DNA of 64,000 bases from Glandiceps talaboti (GCF_964340395.1 NC_135563.1:23320309-23384308); one strand, 5' to 3'; shown: positions 1 through 15,736, numbered from the stretch's first letter. Program-made: numbers and translations. Notes: generated by a model not told the origin, from the letters alone.

Positions 1-5
1 CATAG

Positions 6-56
<51 letters not shown>

Positions 57-113
57 CGGGCGGACAGACAGACAGACAGATGGACGGACGGACGGACAGG
101 CAGACAGACAGAC

Positions 114-148
<35 letters not shown>

Positions 149-236
149 TATAGACAGACGGACAGACAGACAGACAGACAACGGACGGACGGATGGACAG
201 AGAGACAGACGGGCAGACAGACAGACAGACATACAT

Positions 237-287
<51 letters not shown>

Positions 288-322
288 CGGGCGGACAGAT
301 AGACAGACAGACAGATAGACAG

Positions 323-363
<41 letters not shown>

Positions 364-368
364 TGGAC
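1..368. repeat. (CAGA)n microsatellite with CGGA variants
   Basis: Near-continuous GACA/CAGA tetranucleotide array at the window edge, interrupted by GGAC and ATAC variants. Its left end lies outside the window. It is open in one frame only because the repeat lacks stop codons in that frame; I see no gene here. Confidence 0.95.
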
Positions 369-1273
369 AGAAGTATGACGTAACCTTTCCTTGCGGAAGA
401 TAAAAACCTTTTAGCAATTATATCCTTCGCATATAACAAACCTTAAGTTCCAACAAACGGACAATACACAAGCAATGAGGTACATTTAACAAGTTTATTG
501 CCATTAACCTGCATATAAAGTACAGGCTAGCTACTGAATTGACATAATACGCAATGACATTCAGGGGTATACGTTAGAAATCCGTTAACACTACACAGCA
601 TTGTGTGATTAACATTACAAAAATTGCAAGTTCTATAATATTATAGTCACCGCCATCATAGTCTTTGCTTCACAATTATTTGTCGAACTCGTTAGAAATA
701 ATCACAAACATATACAATATATATATATACATATAAGATAAGATCAAGGAAATTTATATAGCGCCAAAATCCAAAAAGCTATGTGTTCAGAGGCGCTTCA
801 CAAAGCATAACAATAACAATAAAGTCGGTCTTTGAAAAAAAAACACGAACAAAAATTATACACAGGATCATTCAACTATCAAAACAAATTGTATGGAGTA
901 TGGAAAGTAAATATGAAAAGATGAAACAAAAGCAATTATTCAACATATGTAACAAGAAAGATATAAAAATAAATGAAGATAACAATTTCAATACGTATGT
1001 CCTGGCTTTTAGCGAAACAAAGTACTTCGTTCGTCTGTATTGGATAATGACTACTCCTAAAATCTACGATCCTCAGAAATAAATATAATTGAATAATTTA
1101 GAAGTCTTGCTAATCTGTCCCCCGTGGTGCTATACAGATAGCACTGTCTAACAGTGTAAGTTTAAGTATTCTATTTTTACATGTATGTGTATCTCTTATA
1201 TTCATGTTGCCTGTGCTATGCCGAAACAGCTACAATGAAAGAAAGAAATACACCTACGAAATATTTACAAAAA
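369..1273. other. Unique AT-rich noncoding stretch
   Basis: No exon-like segment was recognised. It contains a short repeat-like motif at 750-804 (listed separately). The 99-codon open frame at 783-1082 is Lys/Asn/Ile-rich, of the kind expected by chance in AT-rich DNA. Confidence 0.6.
750..804. repeat. Short GCGCC...GGCGC repeat fragment
   Basis: The segment reads TTTATATAGCGCC near 753-765 and ends in AGGCGCTTCACAA near 791-803, so the GCGCC and GGCGC ends are inverted around a 27-nt middle. From memory, similar arrangements are common in dispersed repeats of marine invertebrates. Only one clear copy was noticed here, so this is a tentative repeat-fragment call. Confidence 0.35.
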
Positions 1274-1322
1274 AACATACATACATACATACATACATAC
1301 ATACATACATACATACATACAT

Positions 1323-1360
<38 letters not shown>

Positions 1361-1466
1361 CCATCCATCCATCCATCCATCCATCCATCCATCCATCCAT
1401 CCATACATACATACATACATACATACATACATACATACATACATACATACATACATACATACATAC
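1274..1466. repeat. Compound microsatellite (CATA)n-(CA)n-(CCAT)n-(CATA)n
   Basis: Outer CATA blocks flank a central CA block and a CCAT block. It lies downstream of the FGF-A stop codon on the minus strand. No coding role. Confidence 0.95.
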
Positions 1467-1583
1467 GACACTATAAACACACACACATACGACACTATAG
1501 GTACCCAAAAGTTGGTTAAATCGCAGGATTAAATATCAGATGCCTTGCATTACACATTGAACACATGGACTCTACAATATATA

Positions 1584-1589
1584 TTTAAT
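1584..1589 (-). terminator. Candidate poly(A) signal ATTAAA for FGF-A
   Basis: TTTAAT on the plus strand reads ATTAAA on the minus strand, about 100 nt past the FGF-A stop codon. It is the common variant of AATAAA. The region is AT-rich, so a chance match is possible. Confidence 0.35.
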
Positions 1590-1689
1590 ATATACGTATG
1601 TATGGTTCACGTTGGTTGAATAACTTCCGTCGGAATGTCTGACAACGAATTAATGAACATTGTTCACTTCATTCGTCCGTGAAAGAAAC

Positions 1690-1869
1690 TCATAGGGACA
1701 TTTGTGGAACTGCGATGAAATGAGTACGTTTTCGCTTATTATCATGAGTGCCTCGGATGGCACCATTCCTTGTTACTGATAGGTAGTCGTTGTGCAGGAG
1801 CGATGCAAATGTCCGGAATGATTTCTGGTAGAGATTTTCCTTGAATTTACAAGCATTGTCAATAGTTTC
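1690..1869 (-). CDS. FGF-A exon 3 (last coding exon)
   Basis: The acceptor is CCTCTTCCAG, with a good pyrimidine tract, and reading resumes in phase 0 at GAAACTATTGAC. Sixty codons including TGA. It keeps the conserved cysteine (ACKFKE) and the HF of the C-terminal HFLP-type motif. The 3' end is short, with only about seven residues after HF. Confidence 0.85.
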   Translation of the reverse strand, partial: ETIDNACKFKENLYQKSFRTFASLLHNDYLSVTRNGAIRGTHDNKRKRTHFIAVPQMSL

Positions 1870-2807
1870 CTGGAAGAGGAAAAAATAAATGTCATATCAG
1901 TGTACTATATACAATGTAGAATAGATTTATCATCATCATTGTCATCACCTGTCACCACCACCACATTTTTATTAGGCCCTAAGACCACTAAGTTAGTGAT
2001 CTGAGGGCCTATTAAAGTTAGTGGTCTGAGTTAGGCCTAACTGTAAATTCATGGCTGCTCAGGTCGGCTGCTGTCAGCGACAGATCACCAGTTTTAACCC
2101 TTTTTTCTCACTTATCATGCAATTTTGAATAGTTAGCTTGGATTTACTAGTTAAGAGACACATAAAGAACATTTTTCAAGGCTGTGGTATGGGCATTTTG
2201 AATCACCTTTCACTGAAATATTGCGATGGTTTTTCTAGTGTACAAGAATGTACTAGTTGATGGCACAGTAACTGTAACAGTAACAAACCAAATGAATTTC
2301 ACGGAAGATCACATATTCCTGAAGTGTATAGCGTTTGCCGTGGGCAATGAATGTGATTGTCAGTAGGGAGTTCACAATTTATAAAGTACGCCCCGTATCC
2401 CCACTGAGCTTTAGAACAACGTGAGGTTCACCCCGGCGATCGACTAAGGAATGCCATCCCGCAAAGATACAAGTTCCACCACTTTTGTTTGTGCCTCGGG
2501 GATTTGCATATAAATGCAACGGAGGATGCCAATTCATTCAAAACAAGGTGATCCACGCTATTGCTAAAACAAATGATTGAATTCTTAAATACACACTTCG
2601 CATTCCTACAAATTATAGTGTTTAGACTCTTTGATAGATAAACTAAATCATGAAATACCATAAGTTGTACACGTTGAATGATCTTTTAAATACACAACCA
2701 TTAGGGCGACCCCAACGTTCACTCACTGCTACGGACGTCAAAAGACAAATTATAAATCCAACGTGTCAGTCATGACGAACAATTACAGAACACGCGATTC
2801 ATGTATG

Positions 2808-2900
<93 letters not shown>

Positions 2901-3006
2901 ATATATACATGTATATATACATACATACATACATACATACATACATACATACATACATACATACATACATACATACATACATACATACATACATACATAC
3001 ATACAT

Positions 3007-3058
<52 letters not shown>

Positions 3059-6057
3059 TGCTGCTAACGATTAAGTTAATTCTGAACAAATCTAAAGTTA
3101 ATGTGTGCAATTGATAAGGTGTTTTTCTCTGTGTTTTACATACGAAATAATGGATACATTCCAAATGTGTGTCAAGGAATTTTTAAGGAATGCCATAGTA
3201 AATTGGGTGAAAAGGCAGACATTCTAAGTAGATTGTTGGAGTTTCTATAACTAGTTAACGCTTAATTACTAAGGGTAAAGTATGTGGTTACTAACCCGAT
3301 TGAGTGGAAATTAACAAAAGGTAATCAAGGAGGAATGCCACACCTTGTTTACGTGACTGCGGCACTGCTTTTTTAAATTCAATGATTGCTGACTTGCAAT
3401 TGTATTTAAACTTTTGAATCAAGACAGACTACCTGACGAAATGCGTGATACTATGCCAATCAAAGGTCAGGAACAATATTACTGAGACGGTGATCGACAG
3501 CCTCGTTTTCACCACGAGGAACACTTCCTTCCTGTGCGAAGACTCCAAAACATTTTTTTTACGAAAATCTTAAAACTATATACATCATGTAGCAAATATT
3601 GATTGCTTTTTTTCACTTTTGCTATTTTCTACCATTTTTGAAAGTTCCAGAGATCTATGCTTTCTAAAGAGTTTAGCACATACAACAAAAAATTAAAGTA
3701 TTTATGTTGGGAATTATTGTCCAAAAAATCATGAATACAGATACAACACAACAAGTGTCACCAATTATAACTATGAATAAAATAATGTGATATATGTGAT
3801 GAAAAGATGCGTTTTAAATTTATGAAGAAACCAAGACAACATAAAAAAAAATCAGCCGATGATTTTTCAACAAGTAATCCTAAAAAAGGTTAGTTTGCTC
3901 AAAATCAGTTGCCATGACAAATCAACTACGTTGTATAATCTTGTGTAATTGAACTTCTCTTGTATTATAGCACTAGCGCGGTGACTTGCTGTACGACTAA
4001 CGTGCCCGGCAAGTGATGGATCGTCAGAAAAGGAACCGACGTCGATCATTCAGAGACACAGAATGTGCTACTCTGAATGTACCACAAATCTACAAAAATA
4101 ACGGACAGAGATAATCTTCTTGAAGAGAGTACGAGGTACGAAACGAGTGACAATTGAGTCTTATCACGAGTCATTCTCCATCACGGTATATGTAGAAAGG
4201 GAAGTTATTATTAGCTTGAGACGGAACAGGAAAGGTAAACAGTAGCGATTATGGAGTTACCGGTAAGATGGAATGAATAAAAACTGCGAATTTAAGGGTA
4301 CGAATATCTAAGAAAACAACCTACCGATAACGACACGTCTCCGTCTTCGTCCATTTTAAGGTACTTTCCTGATGCACTTTCTCGGATGGAGACCAATCCG
4401 ACACCCGCTGACGATATTTCGAAGTATCCTGTATGGGTAAAATAGAGGATTTAGAATAAACGTAAAATTATTGAAAGTTATTCTCGCAAGCCAATGAAAG
4501 CATATTGTTCATCTGTGCCGTAAAGAGGCCAATAGTTTTACTAAAAGGTGAGGTAAAAACCGCGATGATGATGTTCTCGAGCAGGTCCTGTTACATTTAT
4601 TAAATTAACTATCCAGTTACATTGTAATTTATTGCAACGGCGTTTGGACATCCCAAACCGATTCTTCTGTTTTAAATCGCGGGCTTTGCTAGGCTGTACT
4701 CATTCAAAAATGTGTTTCTCCGTCGACAAGTTTCTTTCCCCTTGACGTTTTCTCCCACATTCTTGCTATATGACGTAACTTCATTTCCGTGTCTTCGCTC
4801 TGACACATTATAATACTCATCCCTATCAGTTTACGCATTTACTGCCACAACAAATAGATGCAAGGAATGCTATATAAAACGCCCCACGTACCGGCTTGTA
4901 CGTAGACGTAATCAAACAAAATAGTGCAACAACTCAAATTTGTAATTGTTAACGCAAACATGACAGCGAAAGGACCCCCTCAATTCTAATCAGATGCCTT
5001 AATGTTTTCACCGGTAGGGCATAGAGATAGTATTGGTAACTCTGTTTACAGGCGTAAGTACGTCGGGAATTTAAAGAATTCAAATAGCTTGAAGTTAAAT
5101 CTACAAAAGTGATATAATCTCAATTATTTCGAAGATAGCAGAAGTTTGGTAAAATGGGTTATAGATGGTTATAAAATGGGTTCTAGCTGGTTATAAAATG
5201 GGTTATAGATGGTTATAAAATGGGTTCTAGCTGGTTATTAAATGGGTTATGTCCTGAAATCACTTTTTTTTTCTTTTTAAAGCAACATTATCATTTTTTT
5301 CATTTAATAAAAGTTCAATATTTTGGGCTGAAAGAAGTTTGAAGAAACATCTTTCAAAAACTAGACACTACAAGCTTTTTTATATATGAAAATTTCGAAT
5401 ATTTCAGCATTACAATTTGTAAGACGGAAGAAATAATTCAGTAATACAATACATGCGCAATATTCTTCATGAATTTAAAGAAAATCCATGTCAATGTACT
5501 GAGTGAACGGTTCTGTTCGCCAATGTCTAGCCAACGAATTTACCAAAATTCCAATGGATACGAAAGGTTCTTGAGATCGCACCGCAAGCCTTTGATATAA
5601 ATGAGTTCTCCCTCTCTTGGAGAAATTTTAGCTGCAAAAAACCCACAAAACCGCAACAAGACGCTACAATTATTGCAGCTAGGAGAAATTTAAATGACTT
5701 AATCTGGTTATGTATAAAATGATAAAACAAGATTAAAGATATCGATGGGTTCAATTCACATTAACTTAAAGAATTTTAAAGATTGTTCAAATTACTTGAA
5801 GAAGAAGTTTGGGACTTATTCTTACCTGCACTATTAACTTTACGCGTTACTCTGATACCACCATCTTTAACAACCATGAACCACGCCGTTTCACATAGCA
5901 ATTTGTAGGTGTATGGCGTGTCTATCTGTCTGTCGGGCCGCGATGCTCCTATTGGTGATGCCCCGCTATCAAGGAAGAACCTGGTTAGGAATATTACTGT
6001 TGTACAAAACTTAAAGTTCATATTTTGTAAAATAAACGAGTAATTAAAGATCTTCAT
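1690..6057 (-). CDS. FGF-A: secreted fibroblast growth factor family ligand, three exons
   Basis: Spliced as join(complement(1690..1869, 4325..4428, 5826..6057)), giving 171 codons from the first ATG or 159 from the in-frame ATG at 6021. The second start ([16 protein letters not shown]) gives a tighter signal peptide and resembles the MNFK start of FGF-B. Exon 1 ends with the first trefoil strands ([16 protein letters not shown]) and leaves in phase 1. Exon 2 is 104 nt and encodes [14 protein letters not shown] followed by [12 protein letters not shown], the FGF 'G-x-V-x-I...YLAM-DxDG' core. Exon 3 carries ACKFKE, TFASLL, a basic loop NKRKRTHF suited to heparan sulfate, and stops soon after HFIAVP. 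FGFs are beta-trefoil ligands for FGF receptor tyrosine kinases. All four splice sites are GT-AG. The protein is divergent, so subfamily is not assigned. Confidence 0.85.
1870..4324 (-). other. FGF-A intron 2
   Basis: About 2.45 kb bounded by donor GTAGGT and acceptor CTTCCAG on the minus strand. It holds the compound microsatellite at 2801-3054. Otherwise it is unique AT-rich sequence with no further exon recognised. Confidence 0.75.
2801..3054. repeat. Compound (TA)n / (CATA)n microsatellite
   Basis: TATG steps lead into a (TA)n run to about 2893, then TACATGTATA transitions, a (CATA)n block from about 2918 to 3012, and a second (TA)n run. The AT blocks on both sides make it roughly symmetric. 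It lies inside FGF-A intron 2. Confidence 0.95.
4325..4428 (-). CDS. FGF-A exon 2 (104 nt)
   Basis: The acceptor is TTTACCCATACAG and the donor is TCG|GTAGGT. Length is exactly 104 nt, entered in phase 1 and left in phase 0, as known for the middle coding exon of vertebrate FGF genes. It encodes [11 protein letters not shown] and [15 protein letters not shown]. Confidence 0.9.
4429..5825 (-). other. FGF-A intron 1
   Basis: About 1.4 kb with donor GCAG|GTAAGA and acceptor CATACAG. It contains a short 22-bp tandem repeat (5151-5250) and no other recognised feature. Confidence 0.8.
5151..5250. repeat. 22-bp tandem repeat with 44-bp higher-order unit
   Basis: TTATAAAATGGGTTATAGATGG alternates with TTATAAAATGGGTTCTAGCTGG, giving about 4.5 units of 22 bp that repeat as AB pairs of 44 bp. 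It sits inside FGF-A intron 1. Confidence 0.9.
5826..6057 (-). CDS. FGF-A exon 1 with signal peptide
   Basis: ATG codons lie in frame at 6057 and 6021. A hydrophobic stretch ([12 protein letters not shown]) fits a secretion signal. The exon ends in phase 1 at GCAG|GTAAGA after the first trefoil strands. The FGF first-exon cysteine position is present (LLCETAW). Confidence 0.8.
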
Positions 6058-6182
6058 CTTTGGTCCTAGAGTTTTCTGTCGCCGATGATAGTTCTACACA
6101 GTAAACGTTTCTGGTACGAAGTAAGCATCAACCGTGTTGGAAGAAAAGAGCTTTACAAATGCTGCAAGTGGCGCGATCGACG

Positions 6183-6191
6183 CTATTTATA
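6183..6191 (-). promoter_or_regulatory. TATA box of FGF-A (TATAAATAG)
   Basis: Minus strand reads GGTATAAATAGCG. It lies about 125 bp upstream of the first in-frame ATG, which predicts a start site near 6155-6160. It is a canonical metazoan TATA box in the expected orientation. Confidence 0.7.
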
Positions 6192-6236
6192 CCGTCTGCT
6201 GGCTGTCATCACTCAGTCATCAAACTGAGGCGATCG

Positions 6237-6244
6237 TGACGTCA
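6237..6244. promoter_or_regulatory. Perfect CRE palindrome TGACGTCA upstream of FGF-A TATA
   Basis: TGACGTCA is the CREB/ATF consensus. It lies 46 bp upstream of the TATA box, a typical proximal-promoter distance. FGF-C has a near-identical arrangement. Binding is inferred from the motif only. Confidence 0.55.
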
Positions 6245-9822
<3,578 letters not shown>

Positions 9823-9828
9823 TTTATT
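9823..9828 (-). terminator. Candidate AATAAA poly(A) signal for FGF-E
   Basis: TTTATT on the plus strand reads AATAAA on the minus strand, about 400 nt past the FGF-E stop codon. It is only a motif match. Confidence 0.3.
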
Positions 9829-10231
9829 TTCTGTATACCGACTCACTTCTGTTGTACTTCCCCCGGTTGTACACCGTCTCCTTGCTAGGCACACGTTACA
9901 TGTATATACTCTAGCCATAACCACATGCATACTGTGTACCACACACACACATACATACAGCACTTCGCAGGTACGTATACACAATTCCTGGTCCGTAATT
10001 TAAAACCATATACTTGAATAACAAATATGCACATGGAATGTTGAGAGCTGGTACAACAACAATTTGTCGCCAGGTACAATTTTGGTAACTTTGCAACATC
10101 TTGTCGCAAAACCGTATACCTCTTTGCGGCAACGATTTTGCGAGCGTCGGAAGATAGCACCCTGCTTCGTTAACGGGGCACATTTGCCCAGTTAATTATG
10201 ATTGTTTAAAACGACCAAACTCTATGTTGCC

Positions 10232-10486
10232 TCAGTGACTATTCATACTGTAGGTTGAAAGCCTAAAGGAAATGAACACTAGATTCACTTTACAAATTTT
10301 CTTCAGTGAGAAAACAAGTGACTGTAGATTTTCAAAAGGTGCGTGGAAAATCTGGCACGCCATCTCAGTGCCAATACAATGGATGGCGAGATTCTTTCCG
10401 TTGTTCAAACCAGGTATCCAACCTAGATCATGAACGTAGTACCAACTTGAATGTAAAATATCTCTCCTAAACACACACTTCTCAGG
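10232..10486 (-). CDS. FGF-E: orphan third exon of an FGF-like gene
   Basis: On the minus strand, acceptor GACCACAG is followed in phase 0 by PEKCVFRRDIL, matching the FGF last-exon start '(E)CxFxE'. Next come SWYYVHDL (the 'Y-N-V-Y' strand), KNLAIHCIGTEM (the 'WYVALNKxGK' strand) and LQSLVFSL in the place of 'HFLPL', then about 20 residues to the stop. Length is 85 codons, close to FGF-B (83) and FGF-C (75). No 104-nt middle exon or first exon was found upstream between 10.5 and 29 kb. Either those exons are too divergent for my eye, or the gene is broken, or they lie within the repeat-rich tract. A chance resemblance is possible but the motif order is right. Confidence 0.5.
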   Translation of the reverse strand, partial: PEKCVFRRDILHSSWYYVHDLGWIPGLNNGKNLAIHCIGTEMACQIFHAPFENLQSLVFSLKKICKVNLVFISFRLSTYSMNSH

Positions 10487-10920
10487 CTGTGGTCACGGTA
10501 GCCGCCATTTCAGATAGTTATATGTGTAAGACTTGGCTTTATCCAGGTATAAATGTACCTCACAAAAGTGTAAACTGAAAAAATGTGTTGTTAGTAATGT
10601 TACTTTATATTCACCTACATGCTATACTATAATAAAACAGTGTGTACATGTCTGATACCATGCTTGCTATGATGTTCTCAGAGTGTGTTCATCGTTTTGT
10701 CTTCAGTATACATACATATACCAGTTATCCAGATTTTATGATTTGTACATTTCATGTATTCTCAGATTAAATACTTGGACACTTACGGCTTTCTTAATAT
10801 CTTTTTGTATTATTAATTTGATTTGCTAAAGCCACTATACAAATCAATCAATAAACCAACCAATAAAAAGCCACTATACCCTATATACCTACTCACCAAC
10901 TGTCTCCATCAACCCATCCT
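10487..10920. other. Unique stretch upstream of FGF-E exon 3
   Basis: This would be intron 2 of FGF-E if the gene is real. No middle FGF exon is visible. Confidence 0.5.
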
Positions 10921-11120
<200 letters not shown>

Positions 11121-12697
11121 CACATGTCAGTCTCTTTGTCTGTATTCTTTAGGACCTATCCATCTATTAAGCTACCTATATGAAAAGCTATTTTCCACGA
11201 GAAACCAACTTTACCAACATACTTTTTTGTTCCTATTTCCGTGCCGATGTCTTGTTTGCCAAAATCAGACCAGAATATTATATTGATACTGAAGCAAATT
11301 AGTCTAAGTCTCAAGGTAAAATAATATGTCACCTGAGAGTGAACGGGATATCACAACTTCCTTTGCATTGTGAAAGTTCGATATTTCTTGTCTTGGGTCT
11401 CATAAAACTTTATCTACATGTACTATAGTCGGCAAATCAATTCTTCTTTAGTTCTGAAATTAATCAAAAATTCAATGAATAGTATTCCTGGTTTATACTG
11501 TCCTCTGACAAAAGCGGCATACGGTTAGGACAGATAAATGCCGACGACATTAATTTTGTATCGTCGTGAAATCCAATAACCACTTTACGGCAACAGAGTC
11601 ATGTTCCTCAAGCAAACGTTTTCCTATTTTTTTTGCGAGAACAAAAATAATGTTCTGACTCGGGAGAATGGTATTTTGGCGGTAGAATGAAAACAACAAT
11701 TCTAGTTCGGTATTTTGCTCGCGTATGAAGTTTGTAAAAACAGTAAATCATTTATAGACAGTAATTACTACACGAAGGGTCATTGTGGGGCACCCACAAT
11801 TCAACCGCATTTAGGTTTTTATGTCCGGAAGCGACACGCTCGGTTACAACTTAATGATGAGAGTTGTTGCTGCGGTAAATAAACAATTTGATGTCAATAA
11901 CCTCTGCCATCTATATTTACACTTCATACGATGGATGGTATGGCACGAAGGCATATGCTGTATTATTTAGCTTACTGAGACCTTGAGAAGTTGGCACTTC
12001 CAAGTAACTCCTTTCACCTGTGAAAATAGAAGACCTCAGCAAGACTAATTAATATCACAACTATTCCCTCTCTCCTCGATTTACATCTTTAGTCATAAAT
12101 AATTCAAATTTTGATCACCATAATATTAATACCAACAAAAGCAAATTAATAAGTAACGTTTTCATGAATACATTCCGACACGCTAACAGATGTCGTATCG
12201 TCAATTGAATTACAAAATTTGTATTCATACAACCCAGAGGGCAAATCGAAGTAGATTAAAAGGCTCGTTTTGAGTCCATTAATCGTTATAAAATACTGTA
12301 GTCTTTGCGTCTGAGCGTCTGTGTTAGTGTTTAAAGTCTTATCAAAGTGATAATTCTAGTGTTATTGTGCGTGTATGGCCACCTGCTCGCAAGTGAAGGA
12401 CAGTTCTATTTTGAGTCGTGTACACCTTTATTGAGGACAGATTGCGCTGACGTTGGCCTTTATTTATTCGAGCAATAACAGAAAAATAAGAGTTACGAAC
12501 ACAAATATAATCGTTGAAACGAGGACAGATATAATTGAGACTTCCTCTGATATATTTTCTCACTTTTGAAGGTGACTTTAATGAGAACGTGACCTTAATA
12601 TTGTAAGTCTTAAACAATCAAAGTTTGTAACGATGTCGAGTGTACGTTCTAACACACCGTTTTGTAGAAACGAGACCTCCAGAAAGCAACAACTTCA
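11121..12697. other. Unique AT-rich stretch
   Basis: No coding exon, RNA gene or repeat recognised over about 1.6 kb. Confidence 0.55.
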
Positions 12698-13523
<826 letters not shown>

Positions 13524-14544
13524 CAAACAAACAAAAGAGTAAGCAAGCACAAGAAGCAAACAGAAAGATAATCAAATATAAAAAAGTCAAACTTTATGCA
13601 CTAAAGTCTTGTACGAATTAATATAAAGTTAGTTGCGTTCGTTGCCGTTGGGGTTGGGAGAGGGGTACAATGTACACCAAGAGTGAAGCATTTTAAAGAA
13701 AGGTAACAGATGCAGAGAACATACCATGTTATGAGCTCCTAGCTTTACTGAAGGTTCGTCCATGACACTTCTTCTTGGTAACAAAAAAGTATTTTCATAA
13801 TAATAAGTATATCTCTGATTATTTACCAAATATCAACTTATAGGAACATCAGATTACACCATGAAGAAATGTTCAGTGTTCAACTATTGTCCACCTGCAA
13901 ATCAGGTGTTTAACAGACAACGTTGCGGTCAGGCTTTGTTGATATAACTGCCAAGACAAGTTTACAAGTTAATTGCAGTGAAATATGTGGTCTCCTTCTA
14001 CGTAAGATCGATAGATAATTACTTAGTTTACGTCAAGACACGTCATATCGATTTGTTTGGATCGTTTTGTACAAGGACACGTGTAGCAATAAACAAAACG
14101 GTATACCTGGTGGACTTGGTTAAAAGACATCCATAGCAATTGCAGCTCAAAAACTAATCTCTGTGAATGATCGTGATTGTCACCTTTTACTCGACACTCA
14201 TCTATACTACTTGTCATCAAGATGAATTCATACCGTTCATCGAAGGTCAAATCCTGTACTGCTGATGTAAATGTTACTATGGAAACCAAGTTTGAAGTTG
14301 ACTACGTACGCATGCTCTATCATGGTAACGATACACTATTTTCTCACTATTAAATATTCTCGCAAGTCAAAAAGTTCGAAGATTAAAGGAGGGGGAGGAG
14401 GGGGATGCATATTTTTGCGTCACTTTCAAAAGACCTGGGTGGTTTTCTATAATTATGGTAACTGAAAATAACCAATTTTAGTAATTTTGATGAACTAGTA
14501 CTAGTAGAGGAAATACAACGACTCTAGGTGCGTAAGTACGCCTC
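13524..14544. other. Unique stretch without a recognised gene
   Basis: Contains two minus-strand open segments (13829-13629 and 14289-14023) with intron-like borders, for example CACCAG|GTATAC. Neither resembles a known domain, so they are not called. Confidence 0.5.
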
Positions 14545-14690
14545 CCTTTGTGGTGATGACTTGGTGATATTTATAATACAACTGTACCTCATCTCAAACC
14601 AGGTCACATTGATCAGTTGTCAGGGGCAACGTGATATTATTTTAACATATACACCCACATTCACACACAAACCAGGCCACAGCAACGCGG
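14545..14690 (+). repeat. Dispersed repeat, copy 1 (GTGGTGATGACTTG...AAACCAGGTCACATTG)
   Basis: Shares GTGGTGATGACTTG and CAAACCAGGTCACATTG in the same order with 40345-40465, at diverged identity. Probably a fragment of an old interspersed repeat. Confidence 0.5.
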
Positions 14691-14707
14691 TATTACGAAG
14701 GTTATGT

Positions 14708-14820
14708 TTCTGGACTAAGGGAGCCTTCAGTAATTACAAGGGGAGACCAAGGGTATTGGGGGGGGGGGGTACTTTTTACAAATTGGTCCTCGGGGGAGGC
14801 ATATTTTAGAAAATGGAAAT
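14708..14820 (+). repeat. Left copy of G-run inverted repeat
   Basis: Starts GAGCCTTCAGTAATTAC and contains an 11-base G run, then ACAAATTGGTCCTCGGGGGAG and CATATTTTAGAAAATGG. The same order occurs inverted at 15590-15722. The two copies face each other about 770 bp apart with a SINE between. Confidence 0.7.
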
Positions 14821-15009
14821 TAGGGGAGACTCGGTTTTATCTAACTTTTCATTGTAATTTTGGCATGGTCCCACCCGCTGCCACCGGTTCCAAATCCTAC
14901 TGCTACCACATCCCATCACTGCCACCATTGTAAAGCAATGTCATAACATATCAGTGAAATGATTTGAATTAACTGTTAGTTGTGGTGAGAGGACAGGAGC
15001 AGGTCTCAC

Positions 15010-15324
15010 AGTAGAAAAGGGGGAAGAGCACGGCAAGATATTGAGGATAATGTGGTCGAGTGGCGGAGATATTGACCTTGATCCTGACGTTGTCAGTTGT
15101 GCGCTCGTCTAGTCTTTGTATTGGAGTTCTGACCTTCAGCTCAGCCAATTAGATCCAAATGTAGACATTTATACTCAATGCGGTGGTAATAGTGGGAAAT
15201 AACAAATGTCCTTAAAAACTATCAATGTGTGGGATCTTAACCACAGAAAAATTCCCTGTCTCTGGTAGGATTCGAACCTCCTGACTACTCATCTTGAGCT
15301 CTAACAACTACGCCACAGGGGGCG
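15010..15324 (-). mobile_element. tRNA-derived SINE
   Basis: On the minus strand a tRNA-like head begins near 15324. It has an A-box-like TGGCGTAGTTGTTAGAGC (around 15297-15314) and a perfect B box GGTTCGAATCC (15278-15268), the internal RNA polymerase III promoter. After the head the sequence continues into an unrelated body instead of a tRNA acceptor and CCA region. The acceptor stem would be CCCCTGT with ACAGGGA, so the head still looks foldable. The 3' end is not defined and the low coordinate is a guess. It is nested between the inverted G-run copies. Confidence 0.65.
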
Positions 15325-15589
15325 ATGTTAAAAAATGCTTTTCAGTAAAATATTTGAACAGGTGAGAGTCATATTTTAGAGAAAGGAAATTGAGAGATTT
15401 TTAAGACAACGGCCGAAGGGAAGGGTCACATTTTATGCCACAGACTTGGTTGGTTTCCTCCGCCCCCTTGTAAATACTAAATGCTCCCTAACTAGACTAC
15501 TATCATGGAAACTCCGGTGTTACGATACATTATTCATGGACACATGTTACTGTCGTTAAACAAAGACATGAAGCTGTTTAAAATCACCT

Positions 15590-15722
15590 ATGGCCATTTC
15601 CTAAAATATGGCCCTCCCCCGAGAACCGATTTGTATAAAAGACCGCCCCCCATTCACCTGGCTCTAACCCCACCCCCACCCCCACCCCTCGTGATTACTG
15701 AAGGCTACTCGTTGCTAGCACT
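15590..15722 (-). repeat. Right, inverted copy of G-run repeat
   Basis: Reverse complement reads CCTTCAGTAATCACGAGGGG, then G-rich sequence, ACAAATCGGTTCTCGGGGGAG and CATATTTTAGGAAATGG, in the order seen at 14708-14820. The pair could be termini of one element or two opposed insertions. Confidence 0.7.
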
Positions 15723-15736
15723 GACAGTGCAAGGCT

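Noticed and set aside
80-403. Long open frame of QTDR repeats
   Set aside because: Translation of a (CAGA)n microsatellite. The same applies to the YVCM, HTYI, VCLS, SLSL, RERE and IYIY frames at 1181-1519, 2763-3164, 7101-7592, 10823-11152, 12618-13590, 16868-17531, 18466-18739, 19307-19704, 26584-26983, 28081-28585, 33582-34713, 44719-45171, 46230-46562, 47196-47795 and 48349-49014.
14023-14289. Possible exon (ERYEFILMTSSIDECRVKGD) with donor CACCAG|GTATAC
   Set aside because: Considered as the missing FGF-E exon, but the phase at the donor (0) and the sequence do not match FGF exon 1 or 2.
15268-15324. Functional tRNA gene on the minus strand
   Set aside because: The A and B boxes are good, but the sequence downstream continues into a repeat body and the cloverleaf is not intact by eye, so a SINE head is the better reading.
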